The notes: generated by a model from the sequence alone, not told the origin. DNA of 64,000 nt from Franzmannia pantelleriensis (GCF_900102875.1 NZ_FNGH01000005.1:62001-126000); one strand, 5' to 3'. Shown: positions 37,349 through 46,826, counted from the stretch's first letter. Made by a program: numbers and translations.

Positions 37349-37485
37349 CACCCAAGTTCGACAGCGGTCAAGGCCCATCAATCCAGTCAAGAATATCCGT
37401 TAGGGGTGTGCGGTAATGCTGACCAAGCCACTGCCAGTATCTAGTCAACCAGCATGTCCATAGCCCCTCGAATGACGGTGGACGA

Positions 37486-38565
37486 CTAGCCATTGGCCAC
37501 CCGCGAGTCGGGCAAAAAGACGCGGCTATGGATGGGCCGTATCCAGGCATCTCCGCCCTGCTGAAGGCCCAGTGCCCGGAAGCGATGTTTAGGCAGTTCG
37601 GCGTGCACCAGGGCCTCGCTGTTGTCGGTACGCAGCTCCAGGCGCACCATGGGGCCAACCACCGAGACCAGCTCGACCTTGGCGTGAAGGGCGCCGTCGT
37701 GATCGCGGTCGGCGAAGACCTCGATTTCGTGGGGGCGTACATAGGCTTGGCCGGGTGCGTTCTGATAGCCCTCGAACTCCGGTGCGGGGAGCGTCACGTC
37801 ACCGATCTTCGCCACGCCGTCATGCACGCGGGCATGGAAGAGGTTGACGTTGCCCAGGAACTGATAGACGAAGGGGTTGGCCGGGTGGTCATAGACCTCC
37901 TCGGGGGAGCCGTCCTGCTCCACGCGCCCCTTGTTCATCACCACCACCCGGTCCGAGACCTCCAGCGCCTCCTCCTGGTCGTGAGTGACGAAGACGCTGG
38001 TGACATGGATCTCATCGTGCAGACGACGCAGCCAGCGCCGCAGCTCGGCACGCACCTTGGCATCCAGGGCACCGAAGGGCTCGTCGAGCAGCAGCACCTT
38101 GGGCTCCACCGCCAGAGCACGAGCCAGGGCGATGCGCTGACGCTGCCCGCCGGAGAGCTGATGAGGGTAGCGATGGGCCGTCCAGTCAAGCTGGACCAGC
38201 TCCAGCAGCTCCATGACCTTGCGCCTGATCTCGGCCTTGCTGGGGCGGGTGCGACGCGGCCGCACGGTGAGCCCGTAGGCGACGTTCTGGAACACGCTCA
38301 TGTGCTTGAACAGCGCATAGTGCTGGAAGACGAAGCCGACACCGCGCTGGCTGACGTGCAGATCGGTAGTGTCCTCGCCGTGGAAGCGAATGCGCCCGGT
38401 ATCGGGCTGCTCCAGGCCGGCAATGATGCGCAGCAGCGTGGTCTTGCCCGACCCCGAGGGCCCGAGCAGAGCGGTCAGCTCGCCCTCGCGAAAGGTCAGG
38501 CTGACGTTGTCGACGGCGATGAAGTCGCGAAAGTGCTTGTTGACGTGATCGATCTCGATGCTCAT
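37486..38565 (-). CDS. cysA: Sulfate/thiosulfate ABC transporter ATP-binding protein
   Basis: 359 residues that power sulfate uptake across the inner membrane. Walker A is [15 protein letters not shown] (near residue 38), the signature [15 protein letters not shown], Walker [17 protein letters not shown], and the H-loop [13 protein letters not shown]. The C-terminal TOBE-like regulatory part (about 240-359) includes [10 protein letters not shown]. It is the last transporter gene in the order binding protein, cysT, cysW, cysA, all on one strand with short gaps. Confidence 0.95.
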   Translation of the reverse strand: MSIEIDHVNKHFRDFIAVDNVSLTFREGELTALLGPSGSGKTTLLRIIAGLEQPDTGRIRFHGEDTTDLHVSQRGVGFVFQHYALFKHMSVFQNVAYGLTVRPRRTRPSKAEIRRKVMELLELVQLDWTAHRYPHQLSGGQRQRIALARALAVEPKVLLLDEPFGALDAKVRAELRRWLRRLHDEIHVTSVFVTHDQEEALEVSDRVVVMNKGRVEQDGSPEEVYDHPANPFVYQFLGNVNLFHARVHDGVAKIGDVTLPAPEFEGYQNAPGQAYVRPHEIEVFADRDHDGALHAKVELVSVVGPMVRLELRTDNSEALVHAELPKHRFRALGLQQGGDAWIRPIHSRVFLPDSRVANG

Positions 38566-38591
38566 GGCGGTGAGTTCCTGAAGCGTGCGTG

Positions 38592-39479
38592 TCAGAGGAC
38601 GGCGAGGCGTTGACGACGTTCGTCATGCCACTCGACCAGGCTCTTGATGGCGATAGTGACCAGGGCCAGGCCGGTGAGCAGCGAGGAGACGGCGAAGGCC
38701 GCGGTGAACATGTACTCGTTGTAGAGCACCTCGATGTGCAGCGGCATGGTGTTGGTCTCGCCGCGGATACGGCCCGAGACTACCGCTACGGCGCCGAACT
38801 CCCCCATGGCGCGGGCGTTGCAGAGAATGATGCCGTAGATCAGCCCCCACTTGATGTTGGGCAGGGTGACATGCCAGAAGGTCTTCCAGCCGCTGGCCCC
38901 GAGGGTCAGCGACGCCTCTTCTTCCTCCTTGCCCTGCTGTTGCATCAGCGGGATCAGCTCCCGGGCGATGAACGGCAGGGTGCCGAAGGCGATCACGATG
39001 ACGATACCGGGCACGGCGAAGATGATGCGCAGGTCGTGGCTCGACAGCCACGGGCCAAGCCAGCCCTGGGAGCCGAACAGGATCACGAAGATCAGCCCCA
39101 CCACCACCGGCGAGATGGCGAAGGGCATGTCGATCAGCGAGATCAGCAGCGGCTTGCCGCGGAACTCGAACTTGGCGATGGCCCAGGCAGCGGCGATGCC
39201 GAACAGGGTATTGAGCGGCACCACGATCGCCACGATCAGCAGGGTCAGGCGAATCGCCGCCATGGCGTCGGGGTCACGAATGGCGGCATACCACACACCG
39301 AGTCCCTGCTCGAAGGCGCCATACAGCACCACGGAGAGGGGCAGCACCAGAAACAGGGCCAGGAAGGTGAGCGCCGTGCCGATCAACGTGAGGCGCAGCC
39401 AGGCGGGCTCCTCGGTAGCCCGTCGCCAGCGCTTGGCCAGCGTGTCTTGGGTTTCCAGAACGGTTGTTGAAGTAGTCAC
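38592..39479 (-). CDS. cysW: Sulfate ABC transporter permease CysW
   Basis: 295 residues, inner membrane. Hydrophobic segments near the N terminus ([27 protein letters not shown]) are followed by about five more membrane helices. The permease EAA loop is [22 protein letters not shown], which docks on CysA. CysW features include [14 protein letters not shown] near the end. It begins 12 bases after cysT ends and is followed 26 bases later by cysA. Confidence 0.95.
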   Translation of the reverse strand: MTTSTTVLETQDTLAKRWRRATEEPAWLRLTLIGTALTFLALFLVLPLSVVLYGAFEQGLGVWYAAIRDPDAMAAIRLTLLIVAIVVPLNTLFGIAAAWAIAKFEFRGKPLLISLIDMPFAISPVVVGLIFVILFGSQGWLGPWLSSHDLRIIFAVPGIVIVIAFGTLPFIARELIPLMQQQGKEEEEASLTLGASGWKTFWHVTLPNIKWGLIYGIILCNARAMGEFGAVAVVSGRIRGETNTMPLHIEVLYNEYMFTAAFAVSSLLTGLALVTIAIKSLVEWHDERRQRLAVL

Positions 39480-39491
39480 GAGGGGCTCCTG

Positions 39492-40322
39492 TTATCCGTG
39501 CCGGCGGCTGGTCCACCACTGCAGGCCATTGATCACCAGCAGCATGAGGAAGGCGGCCAGCAGCATGACCGTGCCAATGGCAGCGGCGCCGTGGTAGTCA
39601 TACTGTTCGGCCTTGGCAACGATCAGCAGCGGGGTGATCTCGGTACGAAACGGCAGGTTGCCGGAGATGAAGACCACCGAGCCGTACTCGCCCAGGGCCC
39701 GAGCGAAGGCCAGGGCGTAGCCGGTGAGCAGCGCCGGCAGCAGGGCGGGCAGGATGACCCGGCGAACGGTGGTGAGGCGGTCGGCGCCCAGGCTGGCCGA
39801 GGCCTCTTCCCACTCGGCCTCGAGGTCCTCCAGTACCGGCTGCACGGTGCGCACCACGAAGGGCAGGCCGATGTAGGTCAGCGCCACGATCACTCCCAAC
39901 TGGGTGTAGGCCACGCGAATACCGAACAGCTCCAGGTACTGACCGACCCAGCCGCTGCTGGCATAGAGGGTGACCAAGGCGATGCCGGCCACGGCGGTGG
40001 GCAGCGCGAAGGGCAGGTCCACCAGGGCATCCACCAGGCGCTTGCCGGGGAAGCGGTAGCGGACCAGCACCCAGGCGACCAGGGCGCCGAACACCAGATT
40101 GATGGTGGCAGCGATCAGCGAACCGCCGAAGGAGAGCTTATAGGAGGCCACGACCTGGCGCTGAGTCACGGCATTCCAGAAGGTTTCCCAGCTCATGGTG
40201 GTGGTGTAGAGCAGAAAGGCGCCCACTGGGATCAGAAAGACTAGCCCCAGATAGAGCAGCGTGAACCCCATGGTCAACCCGAAACCCGGGATGACCCGGC
40301 GGCGGGGCAAGGCAATCGACAT
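39492..40322 (-). CDS. cysT: Sulfate ABC transporter permease CysT
   Basis: 276 residues with six predicted membrane segments, the first being FGLTMGFTLLYLGLVFLIPV. The EAA loop is EASASLGADRLTTVRRVILPAL. SGNLPFRTEITPLLIVAKAEQYDY near the C terminus is characteristic of the CysT subunit. It lies between the binding-protein gene (64 bases upstream) and cysW (12 bases downstream). Confidence 0.95.
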   Translation of the reverse strand: MSIALPRRRVIPGFGLTMGFTLLYLGLVFLIPVGAFLLYTTTMSWETFWNAVTQRQVVASYKLSFGGSLIAATINLVFGALVAWVLVRYRFPGKRLVDALVDLPFALPTAVAGIALVTLYASSGWVGQYLELFGIRVAYTQLGVIVALTYIGLPFVVRTVQPVLEDLEAEWEEASASLGADRLTTVRRVILPALLPALLTGYALAFARALGEYGSVVFISGNLPFRTEITPLLIVAKAEQYDYHGAAAIGTVMLLAAFLMLLVINGLQWWTSRRHG

Positions 40323-40386
40323 GATGAATCCTCAACGTCGTTAGGCGCCCGGCAAGGGCGCCTCCTGTTTTATCGGCGCCAGGTAA

Positions 40387-41442
40387 TCAGCCGGCGTTGA
40401 TCTCCTCGAGGATGCGATCGAAGGTGCCGCCGTCGTTGAAGTGGGTCTCCTGGGCGTTCTTCCAGCCGTCGAAAACGTCGTCGATGGTGAACAGCTCCAG
40501 TTCGGGGAACTGCTCCTCGTACTCGGCGAGGATCTCCTCACTGCTGGGCCGGTAGTAGTGCTTGGCGGCCAGGTGCTGGGCCTCATCGGTGTAGAGGAAC
40601 TCCAGGTAGGCTTCGGCCACCTCGCGGGTGCCCTTGCGGTCGACGTTGGCGTCCACCACGGTGACCGGCGGCTCGGCCAGGATGCTCAGCGACGGCACCA
40701 CGATCTCGTACTCACCCTGGCCAAGCTGCTCTACAGAGAGGAAGGCTTCGTTTTCCCAGGCAATGAATACATCACCGATGCGCCGCTGCACGAAAGTGTT
40801 GGTGGCACCCCGAGCGGCAGGGTCAAGCACCGGCACGTTGGCGTAAATGTCGCGCACGAACTCGTAGGCCCGCTCCTCATCGCCGTCGTATTTCTCCAGG
40901 GCGTAACCCCAGGCGGCCAGGTAATTCCAACGCGCGCCACCGGAGGTCTTGGGGTTAGGGGTGATCACCTCGACGTCATCCCGCACCAGATCGTCCCAGT
41001 CCTGGATATTCTTGGGATTGCCGTCGCGCACCAGCAGCACGATGGTGGAGGTGTAGGGGGAGCTGTTGTTGGGCAGGCGCGACTGCCAATCCTCGGGGAT
41101 CAAATCCGCGCGGTCGTGAATGGCATCGATATCGTAGGCCAGTGCCAGAGTCACGACATCGGCGTCTAGGCCATCGATCACCGCCCGCCCCTGGGAGCCG
41201 GAACCACCATGGGACTGGCGCATGTTGACCTGCTGGCCCGCCTCCTCGTGCCAGTGTTCGGCGAAGGCCTGGTTGTACTCGCGATAGAACTCGCGGGTGG
41301 GATCGTAGGAGACGTTGAGCAGCTCGACCCGCTCCTGAGCGGTAACGCTGCCAGCGAGGCCAGTGAGCAGGGCGCCGCCCAGCAGCACGGCGGCGGTCAG
41401 CGGGAGCAGGCGGCGTTGGGGGCGGATGGCCTGTTGGGTCAT
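40387..41442 (-). CDS. Periplasmic sulfate-binding protein
   Basis: 351 residues from the ATG at 41442, preceded by AGGAG; a longer open frame upstream is not used. The signal peptide is LTAAVLLGGALLTGLAGSVTAQ. The mature protein starts with LLNVSYDPTREFYREYN and has SHGGSGSQGRAVIDGL, ALAYDID and NPKTSGGARWNYLAAWGYA, which form the sulfate or thiosulfate pocket in CysP/Sbp proteins. I cannot tell Sbp from CysP by eye. It delivers the anion to CysTWA. Confidence 0.93.
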   Translation of the reverse strand: MTQQAIRPQRRLLPLTAAVLLGGALLTGLAGSVTAQERVELLNVSYDPTREFYREYNQAFAEHWHEEAGQQVNMRQSHGGSGSQGRAVIDGLDADVVTLALAYDIDAIHDRADLIPEDWQSRLPNNSSPYTSTIVLLVRDGNPKNIQDWDDLVRDDVEVITPNPKTSGGARWNYLAAWGYALEKYDGDEERAYEFVRDIYANVPVLDPAARGATNTFVQRRIGDVFIAWENEAFLSVEQLGQGEYEIVVPSLSILAEPPVTVVDANVDRKGTREVAEAYLEFLYTDEAQHLAAKHYYRPSSEEILAEYEEQFPELELFTIDDVFDGWKNAQETHFNDGGTFDRILEEINAG

Positions 41443-41509
41443 GGCGTTACTCCTGAGGCATTGATGAGGTGATGCACTCAGGTTACCTTCGCGGCTTAAG
41501 CACATTAAC

Positions 41510-41520
41510 GAATATAAATT
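41510..41520. promoter_or_regulatory. Candidate CysB-site motif upstream of the sulfate-binding protein gene
   Basis: GAATATAAATT occurs here, 68 bases before the binding-protein start, and again exactly at 42508-42518, just upstream of the CysB-type gene. A motif shared by both upstream regions is a reasonable candidate for the regulator's binding site or an AT-rich promoter element. CysB sites are poorly conserved, so this is pattern evidence only. Confidence 0.4.
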
Positions 41521-41543
41521 GGATTGCTTATCGCGAATAGTGC

Positions 41544-42485
41544 TTACGCTGCCTTTCCTGCCAGTACCGACTGCACGGTGGCCTCGTCGAGGTCCTCGCG
41601 GCACAACTCGAGGAAGCGGTAGGCATAGGAACGCAGGAAATGACCGCGGCGCAGCGCCAGGTAGGTGGTATTTCTAGGCAGCAGGTCGCTGGCATCGAGC
41701 AGGGTCAGACCTTGATCGCGCTGGTCGTGATAGGCCATCGACGCGATAAGCCCCACCCCTAAGCCTAGCTCCACGTAGGTCTTGATCACATCGGCATCCA
41801 GCGCCGTCAGCACGATATCGGGCATCACGTCGACCGCGGAGAAGGCCTGATCGATTCGTGCCCGACCGGTAAACCCTTCGTGATAGGTGACGATGGGATG
41901 CTCGGCGATGCGCTCAAGACTGAGCGGCTTGCCATCGTCCAAGGGGTGCCCGGCGGGCACGATCACCCCGTGATACCAGTGGTAAAAGGGGAAGCAGGCG
42001 AATAGCTGGCCCTCCTCGTGGAGCGCCTCGGTGGCAATACCGATGTCCACCTTGCCGGCCTTGAGCATCGAAACGATCTCATCGGGCCCGCATTGGTGGA
42101 GTTCCAGGTGTACCTTGGGAAAGGCCTGCTTGAAGCGGGCTATGATCGGGGGCAGCGCGTAGCGCGCCTGGGTGTGGGTGGTGGCGATGGCCAGGCTGCC
42201 CTGGTCCTCATGGGTCAACTGGTGGGCCGAGCGCTTGAGATTCTCGGCGTCCAGCAGGATGCGCTCGATGATTTCGACCAGAGAGCTGCCGGCCTGGGTC
42301 AGCCCCAGGATGCGCTTGCCGCGCCGTTCGAAGAGCTCGACGCCAAGCTCCTCTTCGAGGTCGCGGATATGCTTGCTGGCACCGGACTGGGAGGTGTAGA
42401 GGGCATTCGAGGCCTCGGTGAGATTAAAGCCCTTCCGTACGGTCTCGCGGACGATGCGTAGCTGCTGGAAGTTCACATTTGGCAT
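41544..42485 (-). CDS. cysB: CysB-type LysR regulator of sulfur assimilation
   Basis: About 313 residues if translation starts at MPNVNFQQLRIV (42485); an ATG six codons earlier is also possible. N-terminal helix-turn-helix: TEASNALYTSQSGASKHIRDLEEE. The effector domain carries CysB signatures IATTHTQARYALP, IATEALHEE, YHWYHGVIVP, VTYHEGFTGR and ALDADVIKTYVELGLGVGLIASMA. CysB activates sulfate uptake genes in response to N-acetylserine or O-acetylserine. It lies about 100 bases upstream of the binding-protein gene on the same strand, so regulator and operon travel together. A paralogue such as Cbl is a possible alternative. Confidence 0.9.
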   Translation of the reverse strand: MPNVNFQQLRIVRETVRKGFNLTEASNALYTSQSGASKHIRDLEEELGVELFERRGKRILGLTQAGSSLVEIIERILLDAENLKRSAHQLTHEDQGSLAIATTHTQARYALPPIIARFKQAFPKVHLELHQCGPDEIVSMLKAGKVDIGIATEALHEEGQLFACFPFYHWYHGVIVPAGHPLDDGKPLSLERIAEHPIVTYHEGFTGRARIDQAFSAVDVMPDIVLTALDADVIKTYVELGLGVGLIASMAYHDQRDQGLTLLDASDLLPRNTTYLALRRGHFLRSYAYRFLELCREDLDEATVQSVLAGKAA

Positions 42486-42576
42486 TCCCAAGATATATTC
42501 CATAAAAGAATATAAATTCTGATTTTTATTTCAAAATAAGAAAATCCGATATCCTTATCCTGAGACAGACAGGCGC

Positions 42577-42852
42577 CTAGGGAAGCATATCGAGGAAACG
42601 AGGCGTGCCCGCAGGGCACCGGGATGGCTTGATGGAACCGATGGCGGGACTGCCCGCAGTCGAGGCCGAGGCCGTGGCCCAGTCGCTATCGGTGTCAGCC
42701 ACTAGCGCAGGTAGATCGCCAAGACAAGCCGCTCCCAGCACGATGCTGATAGACTGGGCAAACGCCCACGCATCAGGCTCCTCCTCGATCACTAACACCA
42801 GCAAGGGCACGGCCATGAAGGCGGCCAGCCGCCGCCAGAGCACCGACAGCAC
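42577..42852 (-). pseudogene. Possible membrane protein remnant
   Basis: An open frame of 91 codons whose first half (SVLWRRLAAFMAVPLLVLVI and AFAQSISIVLGAACL) resembles the first membrane helices of a TrkH/TrkI-type potassium transporter. The second half turns into an unrelated, Ser/Ala-rich sequence, as after a frameshift or junction. No binding site is seen. The identity is a guess. Confidence 0.3.
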
Positions 42853-42908
42853 CTCGGATGGCCAGCGAACCGGCTCCGATTGAGATTGTGCTTTGGCGCC
42901 TTCAGCCC

Positions 42909-43178
42909 TCAGATGACAGAGCGCTGATGATAGAACCCCCTCTGAAGCCCTCCAGCACGAGCAAATAGCGCCTTCGCTGTGTCTGCATCCAGGTTGGCAA
43001 ACTGCTGCCGAGCCGTGGCCCCCACCCCGTCATCCACGACGACCTTCACTTCCTTCACGAACAACTCGGCATTCGACACGCGACCACAGGCCTTGCAGAC
43101 CTGGAACTCCAGTCGCGCCTTCAGCCTGCTCCTCACCGCTTCGTTCAGCTTTGTCTCACTTCCGCACTTGCATTGCAT
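42909..43178 (-). CDS. Small four-cysteine zinc-finger-like protein
   Basis: 89 residues starting MQCKCGSETKLNE, with a second Cys pair in FQVCKACGRVSNAE. This forms a CxC...CxxC set likely to bind zinc. The remainder is charged and helical. It follows the inovirus Gp2-type gene by about 100 bases on the same strand, a pairing seen in satellite-like elements. Function is unknown. Confidence 0.65.
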   Translation of the reverse strand: MQCKCGSETKLNEAVRSRLKARLEFQVCKACGRVSNAELFVKEVKVVVDDGVGATARQQFANLDADTAKALFARAGGLQRGFYHQRSVI

Positions 43179-43281
43179 GATCGGTGTCCTCTTCGTCGAT
43201 CAACAGCAGCGCCGTGAAGCGCTGCTGACGTGTTCCATGAGATCTCCAGAGCCCCTCCAAGCTGTTCAGGGCCCTATCGCA

Positions 43282-43941
43282 TCAATAACGGCTAGACCCG
43301 AAAGCTCGCAGCCCAATGCCGTATTGCTTCGTGTTGGCCTTGCACAGGTACGATGCCCGGTAGAAGGCCTGCTGGAAGCTCTCGGCATCACCTCGCTCAA
43401 TCCAGTACACCGGGTTCTGAGGAACATGAACCCAAGGCTCCTGCGGGTTCCACACTACGCCCAGCGCGCTGTACCAGGCCCGAGAGATACGACTGCAGAG
43501 ATTTTCGTTAGGCGAGCATGCCTTGCCGATCGTGAAGTACACATCACGATTGAGTATGAGGAGGAAGTGGTAATGAGGCTTTCCATTGGTACCGACCTCA
43601 CGGCACCAGACGTAGCGTAGCGTGTTGTTGGGTAACCAGTCGCTCTTGCGCCTTCGCTCCCAGTCGTGGTCGATGATGGCATTGAGGGAAGCGATGAACT
43701 TCTTGATCAGCCCCTTGTGGTCTTCTACCGTCATGATGTCACTGATATCCGATGGAATAATCGGATCAACCCGGATCGCTAACACCCTCGGGTATTCGTA
43801 TTTTGCCTTCTGGAGGGTTATACGGAGTGCCTCGAGGTACTCAGTCACCATTGGTAAATACTCCTTTTGAACGGGCATGCCTCTGAATGAGGTGTTGAAG
43901 CCCAAGTGCAGGTTGGGATTGGCATGATGTCGCTGTAGCAC
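43282..43941 (-). CDS. Inovirus Gp2 / YagK-YfjJ family replication-like protein
   Basis: About 219 residues from a GTG at 43941, preceded by GGAG with a seven-base spacer; an ATG ten codons earlier is possible. The family signatures are LQRHHANPNLHLG near the start, then TLRYVWCREVGTNGKPHYHFLLILNRDVYF with an HYH motif, and YRASYLCKANTKQYG near the end. Related proteins occur in filamentous phages, CP4-type prophages and P4-like satellites and are thought to act in replication. It stands between a small zinc-finger gene and alpA, suggesting a nested satellite-like module. Confidence 0.85.
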   Translation of the reverse strand: MLQRHHANPNLHLGFNTSFRGMPVQKEYLPMVTEYLEALRITLQKAKYEYPRVLAIRVDPIIPSDISDIMTVEDHKGLIKKFIASLNAIIDHDWERRRKSDWLPNNTLRYVWCREVGTNGKPHYHFLLILNRDVYFTIGKACSPNENLCSRISRAWYSALGVVWNPQEPWVHVPQNPVYWIERGDAESFQQAFYRASYLCKANTKQYGIGLRAFGSSRY

Positions 43942-43959
43942 GTTTTTCTCCTGACATGG

Positions 43960-43995
43960 AAAAGAGCCCATGCCTTGTTGGTTACGGGCTCTTTT
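43960..43995. terminator. Hairpin between alpA and the Gp2-type gene
   Basis: Arms AAAAGAGCCC and GGGCTCTTTT flank a 16-base loop. The A and T tracts at the stem base suit termination on either strand. It lies between alpA and the Gp2-type gene, both on the minus strand, so it may limit read-through. Confidence 0.7.
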
Positions 43996-44251
43996 CAGGC
44001 ACGATGAATCCTCCAGCTATACGCTGGATACATTGGCCTATGGGTGGGTTGTTCTCTACTACTTACCTTTCTCTTCTAGGTACGGGGCTTGAGGCCCCTC
44101 CCCTGTTCCAATGATCAGAGTAATAATAATTAAACAAGGGTCGAAAATTCTGATGTGTGATCAGCAAATGCAGGTGGGTGCTGTTGGGACAACAGAATGG
44201 TAGCGGCTTTTCCACTCTCCCATTAAATTGTTACTCCTAAACTGACAGGTG

Positions 44252-44449
44252 TCAGGCTGATTCAGAATCCCTATATTCGATGCCGCTCTGAATCCAGGCT
44301 TCCACTTCACTCTCGACCCAAGCCACAGCATGAGTCCCGAGCTTTACTTGCTTGGGAAACAATCCAAGCTTCATGTACTTGTAGATCGTCGCTCTGGCGA
44401 GACCGGTGCGGTCCATGACTTCTTTGATGCGGATCAGCTTCATGCTCAT
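44252..44449 (-). CDS. AlpA-family transcriptional regulator
   Basis: 65 residues from the ATG after AGGAG (an upstream ATG would add eight residues). It is a MerR-like winged helix protein: LIRIKEVMDRTGLARATIYK followed by LFPKQVKLGTHAVAWVESEVEAWI. AlpA proteins of prophages and P4-like elements activate excision or integrase genes. The island integrase is 33 kb away, so this one may serve the local module instead. It lies 63 bases downstream of the winged-helix gene on the same strand. Confidence 0.9.
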   Translation of the reverse strand: MSMKLIRIKEVMDRTGLARATIYKYMKLGLFPKQVKLGTHAVAWVESEVEAWIQSGIEYRDSESA

Positions 44450-44512
44450 GACGAACTCCTGATTGTCCTTCATGAGATCAAGCTGGTGAGTAGTTTCTTA
44501 ATTTATAATAAC

Positions 44513-45943
44513 TCACCAAATTCGTCCCGAGTGATATTTTATACCAAACTGATATGCATAAGGCACACCTTTATCATCTTCAGAAGTAAAGCTAATGTAT
44601 GAGTTTTTATTTTCTTTTTTAAACAACCCCCAAATATGTAGACCCCTCATCGCAGCAGAAGCATTGTCATTGATTGATATTATGCACCTTGTTGTGCTGA
44701 ACCCATTATCTTTATGAGGGAATATTCCGGACGGACTTACAAAATGGGTCATTTCACTATAACTCAAGCCTTCGCCGGCACCAACCTCTTCAAGTCGACG
44801 CTGTATCCTCCTTGCTACAACAACAATCAGACCAGAAATAAAATCACAAAAATAATCGGCACTCGCTTCTGGGTTAAGCAAACCTTCTCTTTCTAATATT
44901 TTGCTTCTAGCATAAGAAAAGCTTCTATCAACATAATCTTTTAAACATTCAGCAGCATCCTCACCATCTTTATTTATAGTGTCCCAATACTGCGATAACA
45001 AAATGGAAGTCAGGAGCTCAATCTTGTGTTGAAAGGTAAAAGCTACCTCCTTTCGCTTGAGGTCATCAAATATCCATGTGATTTCCTCAAACTTAGCCAT
45101 ATTAAAATCCGATATTTGACCACCGATGGTGTTAAGATTTTTTGTAGACCCACCATGCTTAATACCACGGCATATTTTGCGAACCAACCCAGATTCCTTG
45201 CCACTAATATTAGTTATCCACGGCTCTTCAAGTATCACCGTGATAATCTGGCACGAGGCCTTTCTTGGCGAAGCAAGAGATGTATTCAACACATAAGAGG
45301 TAGCAACCTTTCCAATCAGGTTTTTGCTGCTCACACCTGGAATAATAGACCTAATGTAGCCTAGGCTAGCAGCCTTGCGAATATGGGCTTTAACTTGGTC
45401 CGGTTTCATCCCTGTAAGCTTGGCTAGTTTAGCAAAGCTTACCCCGTCGACCCATCCAAATTCGTCAGCATGAAATAGCAAAATAGCCAGCAATAATCGA
45501 TTTGCTTCAGTCAGACAATGGGCTTTTTCCTCGCCTCTGCGAGCCCCTTCCCCTACCTCTACCTCTACTCTGCTAAGGTGGTCATCAGCCGATGGGCTAA
45601 GCATCCAGCAGGCTGCTTTCAGGCCTTTAGCATCCATGAGTACAGCATTGCTGTAGCGAGTACCTTTTCCCGTAAACTCGTAGAGCGCCTTAGTAGGGCC
45701 CCGCTTTGAAGGTGTAGTTTTTTTTCCCACCAACCCAGCACTTAAAAGGCGCTGAAGCGATCTACGCAGCTTGCTTTCTGTAATTTTGAGATCTTGAGCA
45801 ATGTCATCTACAGCCCTACCGATGGAGTCATTCCGACCATATTTCTGAAGCCATCGGAGAATGATGAATTTGTCAGTGGCCCGAAGTCCTGGCGGGCAGT
45901 CAGCCAGCAGCTCAGCGCCTATCGCGTATCGCACATCTTCCAT
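44513..45943 (-). CDS. Winged-helix protein of unknown function
   Basis: 476 residues, AT-rich. Two helix-turn-helix-like stretches are visible: AVDDIAQDLKITESKLRRSLQRLLSAGLV (about residues 43-73) and SFAKLAKLTGMKPDQVKAHIRKAASLGYI (about 168-198). The C-terminal half (250-476) has no recognised motif. Tandem winged helices occur in plasmid and satellite replication initiators, so a replication or control role is possible but unproven. It is transcribed away from short direct repeats at 46042-46082 and from the coiled-coil gene beyond them. Confidence 0.7.
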   Translation of the reverse strand: MEDVRYAIGAELLADCPPGLRATDKFIILRWLQKYGRNDSIGRAVDDIAQDLKITESKLRRSLQRLLSAGLVGKKTTPSKRGPTKALYEFTGKGTRYSNAVLMDAKGLKAACWMLSPSADDHLSRVEVEVGEGARRGEEKAHCLTEANRLLLAILLFHADEFGWVDGVSFAKLAKLTGMKPDQVKAHIRKAASLGYIRSIIPGVSSKNLIGKVATSYVLNTSLASPRKASCQIITVILEEPWITNISGKESGLVRKICRGIKHGGSTKNLNTIGGQISDFNMAKFEEITWIFDDLKRKEVAFTFQHKIELLTSILLSQYWDTINKDGEDAAECLKDYVDRSFSYARSKILEREGLLNPEASADYFCDFISGLIVVVARRIQRRLEEVGAGEGLSYSEMTHFVSPSGIFPHKDNGFSTTRCIISINDNASAAMRGLHIWGLFKKENKNSYISFTSEDDKGVPYAYQFGIKYHSGRIW

Positions 45944-46041
45944 TTCTGCTCCTCATGCGAGCTCCGAAGGGCACTAAATCTTAACACTATTTTCAAAAAA
46001 ACACCCTGTTTTATTGAAAATTATTGACAATTGAGTTATGA

Positions 46042-46082
46042 GTAACGATACTGGTAACGTTACTGTAAACGACACTAGTAAT
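46042..46082. repeat. Iteron-like direct repeats in divergent intergenic region
   Basis: GTAACGATACT, GTAACGTTACT, GTAAACGACACT and a partial GTAAT start at 46042, 46054, 46065 and 46078, close to one helical turn apart. The second contains the perfect palindrome GTAACGTTAC. They lie between the divergent winged-helix and coiled-coil genes and may bind the winged-helix protein as operators or iterons. Confidence 0.55.
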
Positions 46083-46127
46083 AAAAACATATGTTTAATA
46101 GCAGCCCAAGGATAAAGAGCTCTTAAC

Positions 46128-46826
46128 ATGAATGATATTAGTGACTGGATAACAAATAGCGAGCAAGCTGCGTGGGCAGTGAATTATCTTAAAAATAAAA
46201 ATTTTAAAGTTAATCAGTCGAAATATGACAGCCGCGCTGACTTAGAGGAATTGTTCCGTCTGCATGATGGAAGGGATGACTTTATGTTTGCAGTATCCAA
46301 GATGAAATCAGCGTGGAGAAAAAGATCTTATGATGCTAAGGTAAAGCGAGAAAACAGAACTCGCTGTCAATTCAATTTAAAAAAGTCAACTAAAAGTAAG
46401 ATTTTTTCAACTTCAAAACAACTTGGGTACAAAAATCAACACGAGTATATTGAGGCCCTAGTAAATCAGGACAAAGAACATAGGAGGCAGGGTAATGAAA
46501 ATCTCAATATGAAACTAAAGCAAGAAAAAGAAAAAGTTGAGCACCTGGAAAGACAGCTATTAGATTATCAAAAGAGCGCCACCTCAGTAGTCACCACGTG
46601 CTATTTAGAAATAGAGAAATTAATAAAAGAAAAACTTGAGCTAAAAGAGGACATAAATAAAAGCCCCCCTCCAGACCATCCACACGAAGGATTGAGCTTA
46701 GACAAGATACATAAAATCAATCGCCAAACGGAGGAAATCAAGATGACGATTCAGAAGAAAATGCAAGTCCCCTCATCGCTCCATATGCCGCTATTATGTG
46801 ACAAGGTGTGGAAGCAAGACCCTTAG
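46128..46826 (+). CDS. Coiled-coil protein of unknown function
   Basis: 232 residues, AT-rich and Lys/Glu-rich. The N-terminal part (SDWITNSEQAAWAVNYLKNK) is helical. A middle segment FNLKKSTKSKIFSTSKQLGY and NQHEYIEALVNQ resembles a ribbon-helix-helix or short helical DNA-binding part. Residues about 118-190 form a strongly charged coiled coil (KLKQEKEKVEHLERQLLDYQ). The C terminus ends shortly before a heptanucleotide repeat. No family is assigned. Confidence 0.6.
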   Translation: MNDISDWITNSEQAAWAVNYLKNKNFKVNQSKYDSRADLEELFRLHDGRDDFMFAVSKMKSAWRKRSYDAKVKRENRTRCQFNLKKSTKSKIFSTSKQLGYKNQHEYIEALVNQDKEHRRQGNENLNMKLKQEKEKVEHLERQLLDYQKSATSVVTTCYLEIEKLIKEKLELKEDINKSPPPDHPHEGLSLDKIHKINRQTEEIKMTIQKKMQVPSSLHMPLLCDKVWKQDP

